Below, piece after piece: positions 18,755-30,999 of a stretch of 35,209 nucleotides of DNA. The DNA is taken from contig JAUCBJ010007782.1 of NCBI GenBank assembly GCA_032718475.1, positions 1 to 35,209 of the forward strand, given 5' to 3'. The notes beneath the pieces are model-generated. The model searched no databases. It saw nothing but the letters and a program-made list of their open reading frames with translations, and was not told where the DNA came from. Source of the DNA: Nemertoderma westbladi. Taxonomy: Eukaryota > Xenacoelomorpha > Nemertodermatida > Nemertodermatidae. A program made the translations under genes and the position numbers. Within the stretch, counting starts at the first letter, position 1. The number at the start of each line of letters is the position of its first letter.

Positions 18755-21214
18755 TTAATTCATAAGAACTTCCATCTGAAGCAACCTCGCCCCGGTGTCA
18801 CCGGGCATTCGGTACGGGAGTTTTCCGAGGAAAGCCGTCAGCGATCGCGCTTTACTTCGGATCTCTGATAACGCCACATCTCTGCCGCAATCGAGGCTCG
18901 ATAGTGGCAGCCCACCACCCCGAGCAACTGCTGCGGGGGACTGGGGTGTTGCCTTCAGCCTCGAACATTGCCTCAACAACAGAGTCATCGTGGCTATCAA
19001 GCAGTCTGGTAATACGTGACGGATCTCGTCGCTGAACGACATGAAACTGTCGAGCCGGCCGTCGACCTGCTCCAGAGACGACGGGAACACCTTGAGTTCC
19101 TCGATAACCTCCAGAGCCTTGTCGACTTGCTGCTCGTGATACAAGTCGAAGAAGGTTGAGAGATCGAGCAGCAGATGGAAGGTGGCGAGTTTATCGCGCG
19201 CGTCGATAAAACCCCCGTCCTGGAAGCGTTTAGCAACAGCGATGGAGTATTGGGTGAGTCGTTGCCGCTCCGAGTGCGAGGAATTCCTCTTGGATACAAG
19301 TCGGGAGAGCAGTTGGTTGAGGATGTGGACGACTTTACTGCGTAGTCCAGCCAATTCGTAGAGTTTCACAGCATCCTCCAGCAGTCCGCGTTGTTCCGCA
19401 TCCTCCGCACAGACCGCCACGAGTGGCGAGGGATCGCCGCCCCCGAACCGCTCCACGCAGCCCGGCTTCCGGCTCCCGTCCTCTCGCACACAACCGAGGA
19501 GTAACTCGAACTCGCGAGTCTCGAGTACGAGTTCGCTCAACGAGCTCATAAAGAGGTTGCGCCCGTCGGACGTCGGGAAGTCTCGCAGGAGGTAGAAGTA
19601 GTGGAGTGCCTCGCGGGGGTCCGTACTCTGGAACCGGGAGGTGTAGGAGGCGACGAGACGCGGCAAGTTGAGTCGGCGTTGTCCGTGGCGATCCCTTTGC
19701 GTGAGGGTGGGATCCCTTTGGGGGTCGGAGACGACAAGAAGCAGTCCAGAGGCGTGGAGAGCGACAGCCACGTGGACTGCGTGAACCCGGAGAGAGTCGA
19801 TCCGCGAGAAGAACTCGATGGCCGACTCGAACTGGCCCGTTAGGAAGAGTGTCTGGAAGTAGAGATGGGGCTGCGAGCTTGCGTTGAAGTGGCTCTCCCC
19901 GTACTGGTCGGAGAGTCGGGCCGCTAGAGTCGGCAGTTCGATACGGTCCGTGTCGCTGGAGGCGTCCCTCGAGCACTGCGACAACTTCAACCAGAGGTAG
20001 TCCTCTATGCGGTTGGCGACGTCGCTATGGTTGTCGGCCACGCTGCACCGCCCCACCACGCAGTAGACAGCCCGCTTGTACGGGTCCGACGACTTACTCA
20101 CGCTGCGTTTGTATTTGAGGGCGACCTGCTGCCGACTGCTGGGCTGCAGTCCGTCACCCGATACGAACTCGGCGAGGAGGTCGGCGAACTCGCCGAGTTG
20201 CGGCCGACAGCGTTCGGCCACGGCCACGGCCGCCGTCCCATCGCCGGCCCGCAGACAGTACCACATGGCGCCCCACACCGGGACGCCCTCTACGTTCCCG
20301 TCCTCCAGCCCCCCGTCGCCCTCTAGCAGCACATTGAGGAACCCGCGAACCAACGCCAGCGTCCCCGGGGCGCCACCCCTCGCCGCCCTCGTTAGGTTCC
20401 CCGCCACCGTGGCCTCCATGTACTTCTTGAACTTTATCTGAAGGTACCGGAGGGCCTGTCTGAGAGTGACGGAGTCCTGGGACTGTCTGGCGTCCCCGAC
20501 GTACGGGCCGCCAGCCATAAAGGAGACCAGCGACCAGACCTCCTTGGTGTTCTCGTCTCCCAACTGATCGGCCACCTCGGTGAACAGTTGGAATAGATGG
20601 AGCGGAAGTCCTCCGTTAATCACCGCCTCGTTGTACCGGTATACTTGACGACTGTAGGCCATCTCGACGGCACTCAACCCGCTCCTCCCCGCGTCCCCGA
20701 TGTTCCCTTGCAGAAAGGAACCTCGCTCGGGCACCAGTTCTCCCGACTCCCGCTCCAGACCCGCCAACGCCGTCATTATTTTGTGCTTCTCGTCGTCCCA
20801 CGACTTGTAAACCGACTCGAAATGCCGTTGCTCCGCGCTCTCGGAAGTCCGTTTTATCGATGATTCCATCGCCGCTAAAATACAATTTTCGCGTTCGTTT
20901 TTTAAGAATGTTTCAATATCGGTATCCGGGACAGCATCCAACGGCTCGAATGTTTTCGAGGTACTGATGCTGTCTAACTTTTCGGATAATTTCGCAACGT
21001 TTACGCCCTTGGATCCCAACAGTATGGACGCCTTAACAATATCGGAATCGCTCGGCGCTGTTTCAGAAACTTTAGAATAAAGTCGTTGACTGGATTCCAT
21101 AATTTGGTGGATATTCCTTTCCACCCGAGGTAATTCGCTTTCCCTATCCATATGCGAAGCTAAATGCTCCGCTTGTTGGAGAAGTTCATTAAATCCTTCA
21201 CCCTTATACTCCAT
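18755..21214 (-). CDS. NUP93: Nuclear pore complex protein Nup93, single uninterrupted exon
   Basis: An 819-codon frame matches animal Nup93 from end to end, and vertebrate Nup93 is also 819 residues. Nup93 (Nic96 family) is a mostly helical scaffold of the inner ring of the nuclear pore. Its N-terminus anchors the Nup62 channel complex. Recognisable segments are the N-terminal FNELLQQAEHLASHM, ELPRVERN, VKASILLGSKG, DTDIETFLKNERENC (about 90-110), DPYKRAVYCVVGRC (about 376-389), EDYLWLKLSQ, YGESHF, STDPREALHYFYLLRD (about 530-546) and the final LLQMEVLMN, which closely resembles the vertebrate C-terminus. The start is supported by a Kozak-like GCCATGG. No intron interrupts the frame, although vertebrate NUP93 has many. 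Codons 1 to about 112 are AT-leaning, while the rest is strongly G/C-ending and CpG-rich. It is either a functional intronless gene or a conserved retrocopy. No poly(A) tract follows the stop. Confidence 0.95.
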   Translation of the reverse strand: MEYKGEGFNELLQQAEHLASHMDRESELPRVERNIHQIMESSQRLYSKVSETAPSDSDIVKASILLGSKGVNVAKLSEKLDSISTSKTFEPLDAVPDTDIETFLKNERENCILAAMESSIKRTSESAEQRHFESVYKSWDDEKHKIMTALAGLERESGELVPERGSFLQGNIGDAGRSGLSAVEMAYSRQVYRYNEAVINGGLPLHLFQLFTEVADQLGDENTKEVWSLVSFMAGGPYVGDARQSQDSVTLRQALRYLQIKFKKYMEATVAGNLTRAARGGAPGTLALVRGFLNVLLEGDGGLEDGNVEGVPVWGAMWYCLRAGDGTAAVAVAERCRPQLGEFADLLAEFVSGDGLQPSSRQQVALKYKRSVSKSSDPYKRAVYCVVGRCSVADNHSDVANRIEDYLWLKLSQCSRDASSDTDRIELPTLAARLSDQYGESHFNASSQPHLYFQTLFLTGQFESAIEFFSRIDSLRVHAVHVAVALHASGLLLVVSDPQRDPTLTQRDRHGQRRLNLPRLVASYTSRFQSTDPREALHYFYLLRDFPTSDGRNLFMSSLSELVLETREFELLLGCVREDGSRKPGCVERFGGGDPSPLVAVCAEDAEQRGLLEDAVKLYELAGLRSKVVHILNQLLSRLVSKRNSSHSERQRLTQYSIAVAKRFQDGGFIDARDKLATFHLLLDLSTFFDLYHEQQVDKALEVIEELKVFPSSLEQVDGRLDSFMSFSDEIRHVLPDCLIATMTLLLRQCSRLKATPQSPAAVARGGGLPLSSLDCGRDVALSEIRSKARSLTAFLGKLPYRMPGDTGARLLQMEVLMN

Positions 21215-21220
21215 GGCTAA
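21205..21220 (-). promoter_or_regulatory. Kozak-like start context of NUP93
   Basis: The minus strand reads TTAGCCATGGAG around the start, with the favourable GCC before and G after the ATG. This supports the start chosen. The TTTTAG just upstream could also be a splice acceptor for a 5' UTR exon, but the pyrimidine tract is weak. Confidence 0.55.
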
Positions 21221-21593
21221 AATATGGTAGATGATTTCAATTGTCGAATCGAACTACAGCAACAAACCGATGACAGGATTAGGCCTACCACAGTACCAGT
21301 TGCCAGTACAGTAGTCAGCAGGTAGTCGCAGTACACTGGTACAAGCCGTTATTAAACGACTTATACTATGGCACCATATTAAAATAAGATTAAAAACTAA
21401 ATTAAAATACGCTAAAATATTATTACATGTTAAAATAAAAGTGTAGATCGCTAAAAAGAGTTGAACTCAGATAGAACTAATGATATGCGAAATAGAAAAT
21501 AAATAGAAATTGACATAGTTACAATAAATTGCGGTCAAATTTAATCCAATTGTTAAAATCACACACATAAATATGGCGTTTGAACTGGCGTTC
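21221..21593. other. Upstream region of NUP93, no gene seen
   Basis: An AT-rich spacer with a few CAGTAC/GTAC-rich words near 21290-21345. No TATA box or other promoter element can be assigned with confidence. Confidence 0.4.
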
Positions 21594-21821
21594 CGTACAG
21601 GAATGGAAATCGATCAACTTGCTTACTGGGCGGAAAAGCCAACCAACCACCAAGGTTAAGGCAGAATCACTAGCCGATCGCCTCAATGGTTGGAAGGCCC
21701 ACTTTGAAAAGCTCCTCAATAATGACAGGGTATTGCCTGATAACTTTATAGAAGTAAAAGTGTCTGAGTCTGTACTCCCAGATATTCCCATTGGCGATAT
21801 CTCCTTGCAGAAGTGAAGGCT
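21594..21821 (+). mobile_element. Family-A LINE internal fragment, plus orientation
   Basis: The sequence encoding WKSINLLTGRKSQPTTKVKA to GDIS matches the minus-strand copy at about 23395-23620 in inverted orientation. It covers the segment just before the RT domain. It has a one-base deletion near 21806 and stops abruptly at the tail of the minus-strand copy. The most likely history is insertion of the latter into this older copy, but the continuation on the far side was not found. Confidence 0.85.
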
Positions 21822-23690
21822 ACTTACTACTACTAGGATCGGCATGCTGGATTGCAGCTGCATTTTTAAGAATGCTGTGCCGGCTTGTCGACAAAATGGC
21901 GCCGCCACAACTCCCTATCACCCATGACATTTGCTAGATCATCCGAGATCATCAAGGCCAGTGTCCTATAAGATGCGTCGCAAGAAAGTCATGGGCTGTC
22001 CACCATGCTTATTCACTCCATGATGCTGCCAAAGTACAATATTATGCACTGGCTGGTCCTCACGGCGAAAGCAATGTCCTGCAAAGCGGAGGCGATTTTG
22101 TTCTAGTGTCAAGCTTGGGGGAACCAATGAGACACCTCCAATGTTATATAGTGTCTGGTTGGAGATGTGTGCATTGTACTTGACACAATGTACCCGGCGT
22201 AGCATTCTTGTGAATGTGCCATCCAGAGATTTGGTGTCCTCAGCAGTTAGAGCCCAGCATGGACTCCCGTAGAGGAGTACTGGAACTACTGCTGCTCTAT
22301 ATAATCGGACCTTAAGTTTCCGATTAATTCTAGGTGACTTCCAAATCCTGGAAAGCCTATTCAAGGCTGCCCATGCCTTTCCCTTACGTATTCGAAGGTC
22401 CTCACCTGACTTCCGGATCCATGATCCCAGGTAACAGAAGTCGTCCACATGCTCAAGCATACCATCCTTTGAGCTTATGCTCATCCGATCAGAGACTTGC
22501 TGAGGACTTTCAAAGTTAACTGTCAGAATTTTGGTCTTTCTGGAGTTAATAAAAAGACCAACACTAGAAGCAGCATGTTCTAATGAGCTGAGGAGCCGCT
22601 GGGCTCCCTCTAATGATTCTGAGAGTACTCCTAAGTCATCAGCAAAGTCTAGATCAGTTAGGTACTTGGCAGGATTTCCTCGACTTCTGGAGCCAGTAGG
22701 TGGAGTTATCATCACCCCATCATCATTATGATGATCTAAGGACATGCGTAGAACATAGTCAACCACAATAATGAACAAGAATGGTGCAAGTGTGTCTCCT
22801 TGGAGGACGCCCCATAACACTTCAAATGGTTCTGTGTCACCGTCAACAGTAGACACAAATGTTGTCGAACCATCGTATACTGATCTGATTGCTGCAATAA
22901 TTTCATCAGGAATCCCATATAATGAAAGTATGCTGAACATACGTGAGCGAGAGACTGAATCAAAGGCCTTGAAGAAGTCAACAAAGATAACAGCCAGATG
23001 CCTGTCTTTCTTTTTTGATAACTCTTCAATTGTCCTTCTAAGTGCCAAAATGGGCTCCATGGTCCCACGACCTTTACGGAACCCATTCTGATTTCCACGT
23101 AGCAGTCTCTCAATGGGATCCCTGATGCGATTTAATAGAATTCTATTGTATAGTTTTGCAGCAATCGAGATCAATGAGATTCCCCGAAAAGAACCATAGA
23201 GTGTTAGGTTGCCCTTCTTGGGAACTGGCACCAACTTATTTGTTTTCATTTCTTGTGGGACTCGTGTTGTACGGTACATGTCTACTATGATGGGATAGAT
23301 GAGCTTTAAACACTCAGGTATTTTAAAGACCTCAGGGGGAACACCATCTACTCCACTGGCACGATTGGTCTTAATGCTCTTTGCAGCAGCCTTCACTTCT
23401 GCAAAGGAGATATCGCCAATGGGAATATCTGGGAGTACAGACTCAGACACTTTTACTTCTATAAAGTTATCAGGCAATACCCTGTCATTATTGAGGAGCT
23501 TTTCAAAGTGGGCTTTCCAACCATTGAGGCGATCGGCTGGTGATTCAGCCTTAACCTTGGTGGTTGGTTGGCTTTTCCGCCCAGTAAGCAGATTGATCGA
23601 TTTCCATGCCTGGGATGATTGCCTGCTGTCGTCAGCATCATTGATGGCATCAACCTGTTGGTTTATTAGCTCCTCTAATAATCCTAAACC
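21822..23690 (-). mobile_element. Family-A non-LTR retrotransposon, RT to 3' end
   Basis: This is the largest copy of family A in the window. On the minus strand it runs from the pre-RT region (LLEELINQQVDAIND, about 23690) through the RT domain to the 3' UTR, with a TAG-triplet tail at 21822-21835. It is 5' truncated and carries no endonuclease. The left boundary is sharp at the tail. The right boundary against the orphan coding fragment is approximate. Confidence 0.88.
21966..23690 (-). pseudogene. Reverse-transcriptase ORF of family A, truncated at both ends
   Basis: The open frame extends upstream of any ATG to about 23690 and ends at a premature TAG (21966-21968), where the copy at 1-371 has a Lys codon. 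Visible RT motifs include ASGVDGVPPEVFK, FRGISLISIAAKLYNRIL, NQNGFRKGRGT, AVIFVDFFKAFDSVSR (catalytic Asp), VLQGDTLAPFLF and LDFADDLGVL (catalytic Asp pair). After the premature stop, the remaining C-terminus is still recognisable, but bases near 21945-21960 are altered. The RT core reads intact, but the element lacks its 5' half. Confidence 0.87.
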
Positions 23691-23702
23691 AACCTCTGAA
23701 TC

Positions 23703-24126
23703 GAACGCCGACTCTAATGGAAATACTGTATTGGATTGGATACGAAATAGGCTGGGAATAGCTAAAGGTTCAAAACGAATCCGAGATCAGGATGTTAATA
23801 TGAAAGGTAATACATATGCTAAGAAATCTTGCTCGAGGTTCGAGCTTGGTTGGCTTCACTACCGATCTGAGGATCGAGGTTTTGTTCAAGTGCGGCAGAA
23901 ATCTGGAGGTGGAATACGCCATCTGACTGAAGATAAGAAAACGACATTGCGAAAAATTTTACATAAGGGGGTGGCTCTATTTTTCGTTGGGGGTGTTTCG
24001 TCTTGGGGTGCTTTAGCGGACATGGATGTTGATATCCGAGATTTTAAAGGGTCGGTTTTTACATTTGTTTTACGGTTGTCATACACGAAACATACAGGAA
24101 CAGAACTGAAACGAAAGAACCACTGA
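23703..24126 (+). pseudogene. Orphan coding fragment with a RFELGW / GGG-type domain
   Basis: A plus-strand frame runs out of the antisense LINE and continues to TGA at 24124-24126. Its last 110 or so codons look like a real domain: RFELGWLHYRSEDRGFVQVR, then KSGGGIRHLTEDKKTTL, then LFFVGGVSSWGALADMD and IRDFKG. From memory this resembles a domain in uncharacterised invertebrate and fish proteins, some of which carry a HECT ubiquitin-ligase module (G2E3-like). That identification is unverified. The LINE has removed or separated the upstream part, and the sequence after the stop is AT-rich spacer and satellite. It may be an exon of a larger gene or a broken gene. Confidence 0.45.
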
Positions 24127-24174
24127 GATACAATTTTAATTTCCCTCCAATTTAGCTCTCCTATGTTACTACAA

Positions 24175-24205
24175 CTCGTGTTAGTAACACGAGGGCTCGT
24201 GTTAG
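24175..24205. other. Hairpin with an extra direct half-repeat
   Basis: CTCGTGTTAGTAACACGAG (24175-24193) is a perfect 9-bp inverted repeat around one base. CTCGTGTTAG follows again at 24196-24205. It lies about 100 bases left of the 43-bp satellite. No function can be assigned. Confidence 0.5.
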
Positions 24206-24865
24206 AAAATTATTTTTCTCATGTCCCTTCCGGGGCTCCGTAGTATATTGTCTATGTAACAATATGACTTATTTATACTGTTGGATACCGTGAAATACAG
24301 TCAGTATATACAGTACATACAAAATGTACACTTATGTAGTACGTTAACACATACAGTACATACAAAATGTACACTACTGTAGTACGTTACCACATACAGT
24401 ACATACAAAATGTACGCTACTGTAGTACGTTAACACTTACAGTACATACAAAATGTACGCTACTGTAGTACGTTAACACATACAGTACATACAAAATGTA
24501 CACTACTGTAGCACGTTACCACATACAGTACATACAAAATGTACACTACTGTAGCACGTTAACACATACAGTACATACAAAATGTACACTACTGTAGTAC
24601 GTTAACACATACGGTACATACAAAATGTACACTACTGTAGTACGTTAACACATATAGTATATACAAAATGTACACTACTGTAGTACGTTAACACATACAG
24701 TACATACAAAATGTACACTACTGTAGTACGTTAACACATACAGTACATACAAAATGTACACTACTGTAGTACGTTAACACATACAGTACATACAAAATGT
24801 ACACTACTGTAGTACGTTAACACATACGGTACATACAAAATGTACACTACTGTAGTACGTTAACA

Positions 24866-27010
24866 CATATAGTATATACAAAATGTACACTACTGTAGTA
24901 CGTTAACACATACAGTACATACAAAATGTACACTACTGTAGTACGTTAACACATACAGTACATACAAAATGTACACTACTGTAGTACGTTAACACATACG
25001 GTACATACAAAATGTACACTACTGTAGTACGTTAACACATACAGTACATACAAAATGTACACTACTGTAGTACGTTAACACATACGGTACATACAAAATG
25101 TACACTACTGTAGTACGTTAACACATACGGTACATACAAAATGTACACTACTGTAGCACGTTAACACATACAGTACATACAAAATGTACACTACTGTAGT
25201 ACGTTAAAACATACGGTACATACAAAATGTACACTACTGTAGCACGTTACCACATACAGTACATACAAAATGTACACTACTGTAGTACGTTAACACATAG
25301 TATATACAAAATGTACACTACTGTAGCACGTTACCACATACAGTACATACAAAATGTACGCTACTGTAGTACGTTACCACATACACAGTACATACAAAAT
25401 GTACGCTACTGTAGTACGTTAACACATACGGTACATACAAAATGTACACTACTGTAGTACGTTAACACATACGGTACATACAAAATGTACACTACTGTAG
25501 TACGTTAACACATACGGTACATACAAAATGTACACTACTGTAGTACGTTAACACATACGGTACATACAAAATGTACACTACTGTAGTACGTTACCACATA
25601 CAGTACATACAAAATGTACACTACTGTAGCACGTTACCACATACAGTACATACAAAATGTACGCTACTGTAGTACGTTACCACATACACAGTACATACAA
25701 AATGTACGCTACTGTAGTACGTTAACACATACGGTACATACAAAATGTACACTACTGTAGTACGTTAACACATACAGTACATACAAAATGTACACTACTG
25801 TAGTACGTTACCACATACAGTACATACAAAATGTACACTACTGTAGCACGTTACCACATACAGTACATACAAAATGTACGCTACTGTAGTACGTTACCAC
25901 ATACACAGTACATACAAAATGTACGCTACTGTAGTACGTTAACACATACGGTACATACAAAATGTATACTACTGTAGTACGTTACCACATACAGTACATA
26001 CAAAATGTACGCTACTGTAGTACGTTAACACATACGGTACATACAAAATGTACACTACTGTAGTACGTTAACACATACAGTACATACAAAATGTACACTA
26101 CTGTAGTACGTTACCACATACGGTACATACAAAATGTACACTACTGTAGTACGTTAACACATACGGTACATACAAAATGTACACTACTGTAGTACGTTAA
26201 CACATACGGTACATACAAAATGTACACTACTGTAGTACGTTAACACATACAGTACATACAAAATGTACACTACTGTAGCACGTTAACACATACAGTACAT
26301 ACAAAATGTACACTACTGTAGTACGTTACCACATACGGTACATACAAAATGTACACTACTGTAGCACGTTAACACATAAAGTACATACAAAATGTACACT
26401 ACTGTAGTACGTTACCACATACGGTACATACAAAATGTACACTACTGTAGTACGTTACCACATACGGTACATACAAAATGTACACTACTGTAGCACGTTA
26501 ACACATACAGTACATACAAAATGTACACTACTGTAGTACGTTACCACATACGGTACATACAAAATGTACACTACTGTAGCACGTTACCACATACAGTACA
26601 TACAAAATGTACGCTACTGTAGTACGTTACCACATACACAGTACATACAAAATGTACGCTACTGTAGTACGTTAACACATACGGTACATACAAAATGTAC
26701 ACTACTGTATTACGTTAACACATACAGTACATACAAAATGTACACTACTGTAGTACGTTACCACATACAGTACATACAAAATGTACACTACTGTAGCACG
26801 TTACCACATACAGTACATACAAAATGTACGCTACTGTAGTACGTTACCACATACACAGTACATACAAAATGTACGCTACTGTAGTACGTTAACACATACG
26901 GTACATACAAAATGTACACTACTGTAGTACGTTACCACATACAGTACATACAAAATGTACGCTACTGTAGTACGTTAACACATACGGTACATACAAAATG
27001 TACACTACTG
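24866..27010. repeat. Higher-order block, copy A
   Basis: Rare private variants here recur exactly 2,977 bases later: CATATAGTAT (24866), GTTAAAACATAC (25204), GTATACTACTG (25964), CATAAAGTAC (26375) and CTGTATTACG (26705). Similarity continues left to about 24421 with the offset changed by one 43-bp unit. It continues right less cleanly, with block rearrangements after about 27010. Confidence 0.88.
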
Positions 27011-27842
27011 TAGTACGTTACCACATACACAGTACATACAAAATGTACGCTACTGTAGTACGTTAACACATACGGTACATACAAAATGTACACTACTGTA
27101 GTACGTTACCACATACAGTACATACAAAATGTACACTACTGTAGCACGTTAACACATACAGTACATACAAAATGTACACTACTGTAGTACGTTACCACAT
27201 ACGGTACATACAAAATGTACACTACTGTAGCACGTTAACACATACAGTACATACAAAATGTACACTACTGTAGTACGTTACCACATACGGTACATACAAA
27301 ATGTACACTACTGTAGTACGTTAACACATACGGTACATACAAAATGTACACTACTGTAGTACGTTAACACATACAGTACATACAAAATGTACGCTACTGT
27401 AGTACGTTAACACATACAGTACATACAAAATGTACACTACTGTAGCACGTTACCACATACAGTACATACAAAATGTACACTACTGTAGCACGTTAACACA
27501 TACAGTACATACAAAATGTACACTACTGTAGTACGTTAACACATACGGTACATACAAAATGTACACTACTGTAGTACGTTAACACATATAGTATATACAA
27601 AATGTACACTACTGTAGTACGTTAACACATACAGTACATACAAAATGTACACTACTGTAGTACGTTAACACATACAGTACATACAAAATGTACACTACTG
27701 TAGTACGTTAACACATACGGTACATACAAAATGTACACTACTGTAGTACGTTAACACATACAGTACATACAAAATGTACACTACTGTAGTACGTTAACAC
27801 ATACGGTACATACAAAATGTACACTACTGTAGTACGTTAACA

Positions 27843-29987
27843 CATATAGTATATACAAAATGTACACTACTGTAGTACGTTAACACATACAGTACATACA
27901 AAATGTACACTACTGTAGTACGTTAACACATACAGTACATACAAAATGTACACTACTGTAGTACGTTAACACATACGGTACATACAAAATGTACACTACT
28001 GTAGTACGTTAACACATACAGTACATACAAAATGTACACTACTGTAGTACGTTAACACATACGGTACATACAAAATGTACACTACTGTAGTACGTTAACA
28101 CATACGGTACATACAAAATGTACACTACTGTAGCACGTTAACACATACAGTACATACAAAATGTACACTACTGTAGTACGTTAAAACATACGGTACATAC
28201 AAAATGTACACTACTGTAGCACGTTACCACATACAGTACATACAAAATGTACACTACTGTAGTACGTTAACACATAGTATATACAAAATGTACACTACTG
28301 TAGCACGTTACCACATACAGTACATACAAAATGTACGCTACTGTAGTACGTTACCACATACACAGTACATACAAAATGTACGCTACTGTAGTACGTTAAC
28401 ACATACGGTACATACAAAATGTACACTACTGTAGTACGTTAACACATACGGTACATACAAAATGTACACTACTGTAGTACGTTAACACATACGGTACATA
28501 CAAAATGTACACTACTGTAGTACGTTAACACATACGGTACATACAAAATGTACACTACTGTAGTACGTTACCACATACAGTACATACAAAATGTACACTA
28601 CTGTAGCACGTTACCACATACAGTACATACAAAATGTACGCTACTGTAGTACGTTACCACATACACAGTACATACAAAATGTACGCTACTGTAGTACGTT
28701 AACACATACGGTACATACAAAATGTACACTACTGTAGTACGTTAACACATACAGTACATACAAAATGTACACTACTGTAGTACGTTACCACATACAGTAC
28801 ATACAAAATGTACACTACTGTAGCACGTTACCACATACAGTACATACAAAATGTACGCTACTGTAGTACGTTACCACATACACAGTACATACAAAATGTA
28901 CGCTACTGTAGTACGTTAACACATACGGTACATACAAAATGTATACTACTGTAGTACGTTACCACATACAGTACATACAAAATGTACGCTACTGTAGTAC
29001 GTTAACACATACGGTACATACAAAATGTACACTACTGTAGTACGTTAACACATACAGTACATACAAAATGTACACTACTGTAGTACGTTACCACATACGG
29101 TACATACAAAATGTACACTACTGTAGTACGTTAACACATACGGTACATACAAAATGTACACTACTGTAGTACGTTAACACATACGGTACATACAAAATGT
29201 ACACTACTGTAGTACGTTAACACATACAGTACATACAAAATGTACACTACTGTAGCACGTTAACACATACAGTACATACAAAATGTACACTACTGTAGTA
29301 CGTTACCACATACGGTACATACAAAATGTACACTACTGTAGCACGTTAACACATAAAGTACATACAAAATGTACACTACTGTAGTACGTTACCACATACG
29401 GTACATACAAAATGTACACTACTGTAGTACGTTACCACATACGGTACATACAAAATGTACACTACTGTAGCACGTTAACACATACAGTACATACAAAATG
29501 TACACTACTGTAGTACGTTACCACATACGGTACATACAAAATGTACACTACTGTAGCACGTTACCACATACAGTACATACAAAATGTACGCTACTGTAGT
29601 ACGTTACCACATACACAGTACATACAAAATGTACGCTACTGTAGTACGTTAACACATACGGTACATACAAAATGTACACTACTGTATTACGTTAACACAT
29701 ACAGTACATACAAAATGTACACTACTGTAGTACGTTACCACATACAGTACATACAAAATGTACACTACTGTAGCACGTTACCACATACAGTACATACAAA
29801 ATGTACGCTACTGTAGTACGTTACCACATACACAGTACATACAAAATGTACGCTACTGTAGTACGTTAACACATACGGTACATACAAAATGTACACTACT
29901 GTAGTACGTTACCACATACAGTACATACAAAATGTACGCTACTGTAGTACGTTAACACATACGGTACATACAAAATGTACACTACTG
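27843..29987. repeat. Higher-order block, copy B
   Basis: This is a near-identical copy of 24866-27010, shifted by 2,977 bases. The same rare variants appear at 27843, 28181, 28941, 29352 and 29682. Their shared order shows one segmental duplication rather than independent mutation. Confidence 0.88.
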
Positions 29988-30999
29988 TAGTACGTTAACA
30001 CATACAGTACATACAAAATGTACACTACTGTAGTACGTTACCACATACGGTACATACAAAATGTACACTACTGTAGTACGTTAACACATACGGTACATAC
30101 AAAATGTACACTACTGTAGTACGTTAACACATACGGTACATACAAAATGTACACTACTGTAGTACGTTAACACATACAGTACATACAAAATGTACACTAC
30201 TGTAGCACGTTAACACATACAGTACATACAAAATGTACACTACTGTAGTACGTTACCACATACGGTACATACAAAATGTACACTACTGTAGCACGTTAAC
30301 ACATACAGTACATACAAAATGTACACTACTGTAGTACGTTACCACATACGGTACATACAAAATGTACACTACTGTAGTACGTTAACACATACGGTACATA
30401 CAAAATGTACACTACTGTAGTACGTTAACACATACAGTACATACAAAATGTACACTACTGTAGCACGTTAACACATACAGTACATACAAAATGTACACTA
30501 CTGTAGTACGTTACCACATACGGTACATACAAAATGTACACTACTGTAGTACGTTACCACATACGGTACATACAAAATGTACACTACTGTAGTACGTTAA
30601 CACATACGGTACATACAAAATGTACACTACTGTAGTACGTTAACACATACAGTACATACAAAATGTACACTACTGTAGTACGTTAACACATACAGTACAT
30701 ACAAAATGTACACTACTGTAGTACGTTACCACATACGGTACATACAAAATGTACACTACTGTAGTACGTTAACACATACGGTACATACAAAATGTACACT
30801 ACTGTAGTACGTTAACACATACAGTACATACAAAATGTACACTACTGTAGTACGTTACCACATACGGTACATACAAAATGTACACTACTGTAGTACGTTA
30901 ACACATACGGTACATACAAAATGTACACTACTGTAGTACGTTAAAACATACGGTACATACAAAATGTACACTACTGTAGTACGTTAACACATACGGTAC

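Noticed and set aside
19335-19976. 213-codon minus-strand frame rich in Arg and Pro inside NUP93
   Set aside because: Alternative frame of the GC-rich NUP93 coding sequence, as are the plus-strand frames at 19601-20863.
21594-23690. Classic 5'-inversion (twin-priming) LINE insertion
   Set aside because: The inverted fragment lies beyond the 3' tail rather than at the 5' side of the main copy, so the order is wrong for that mechanism.
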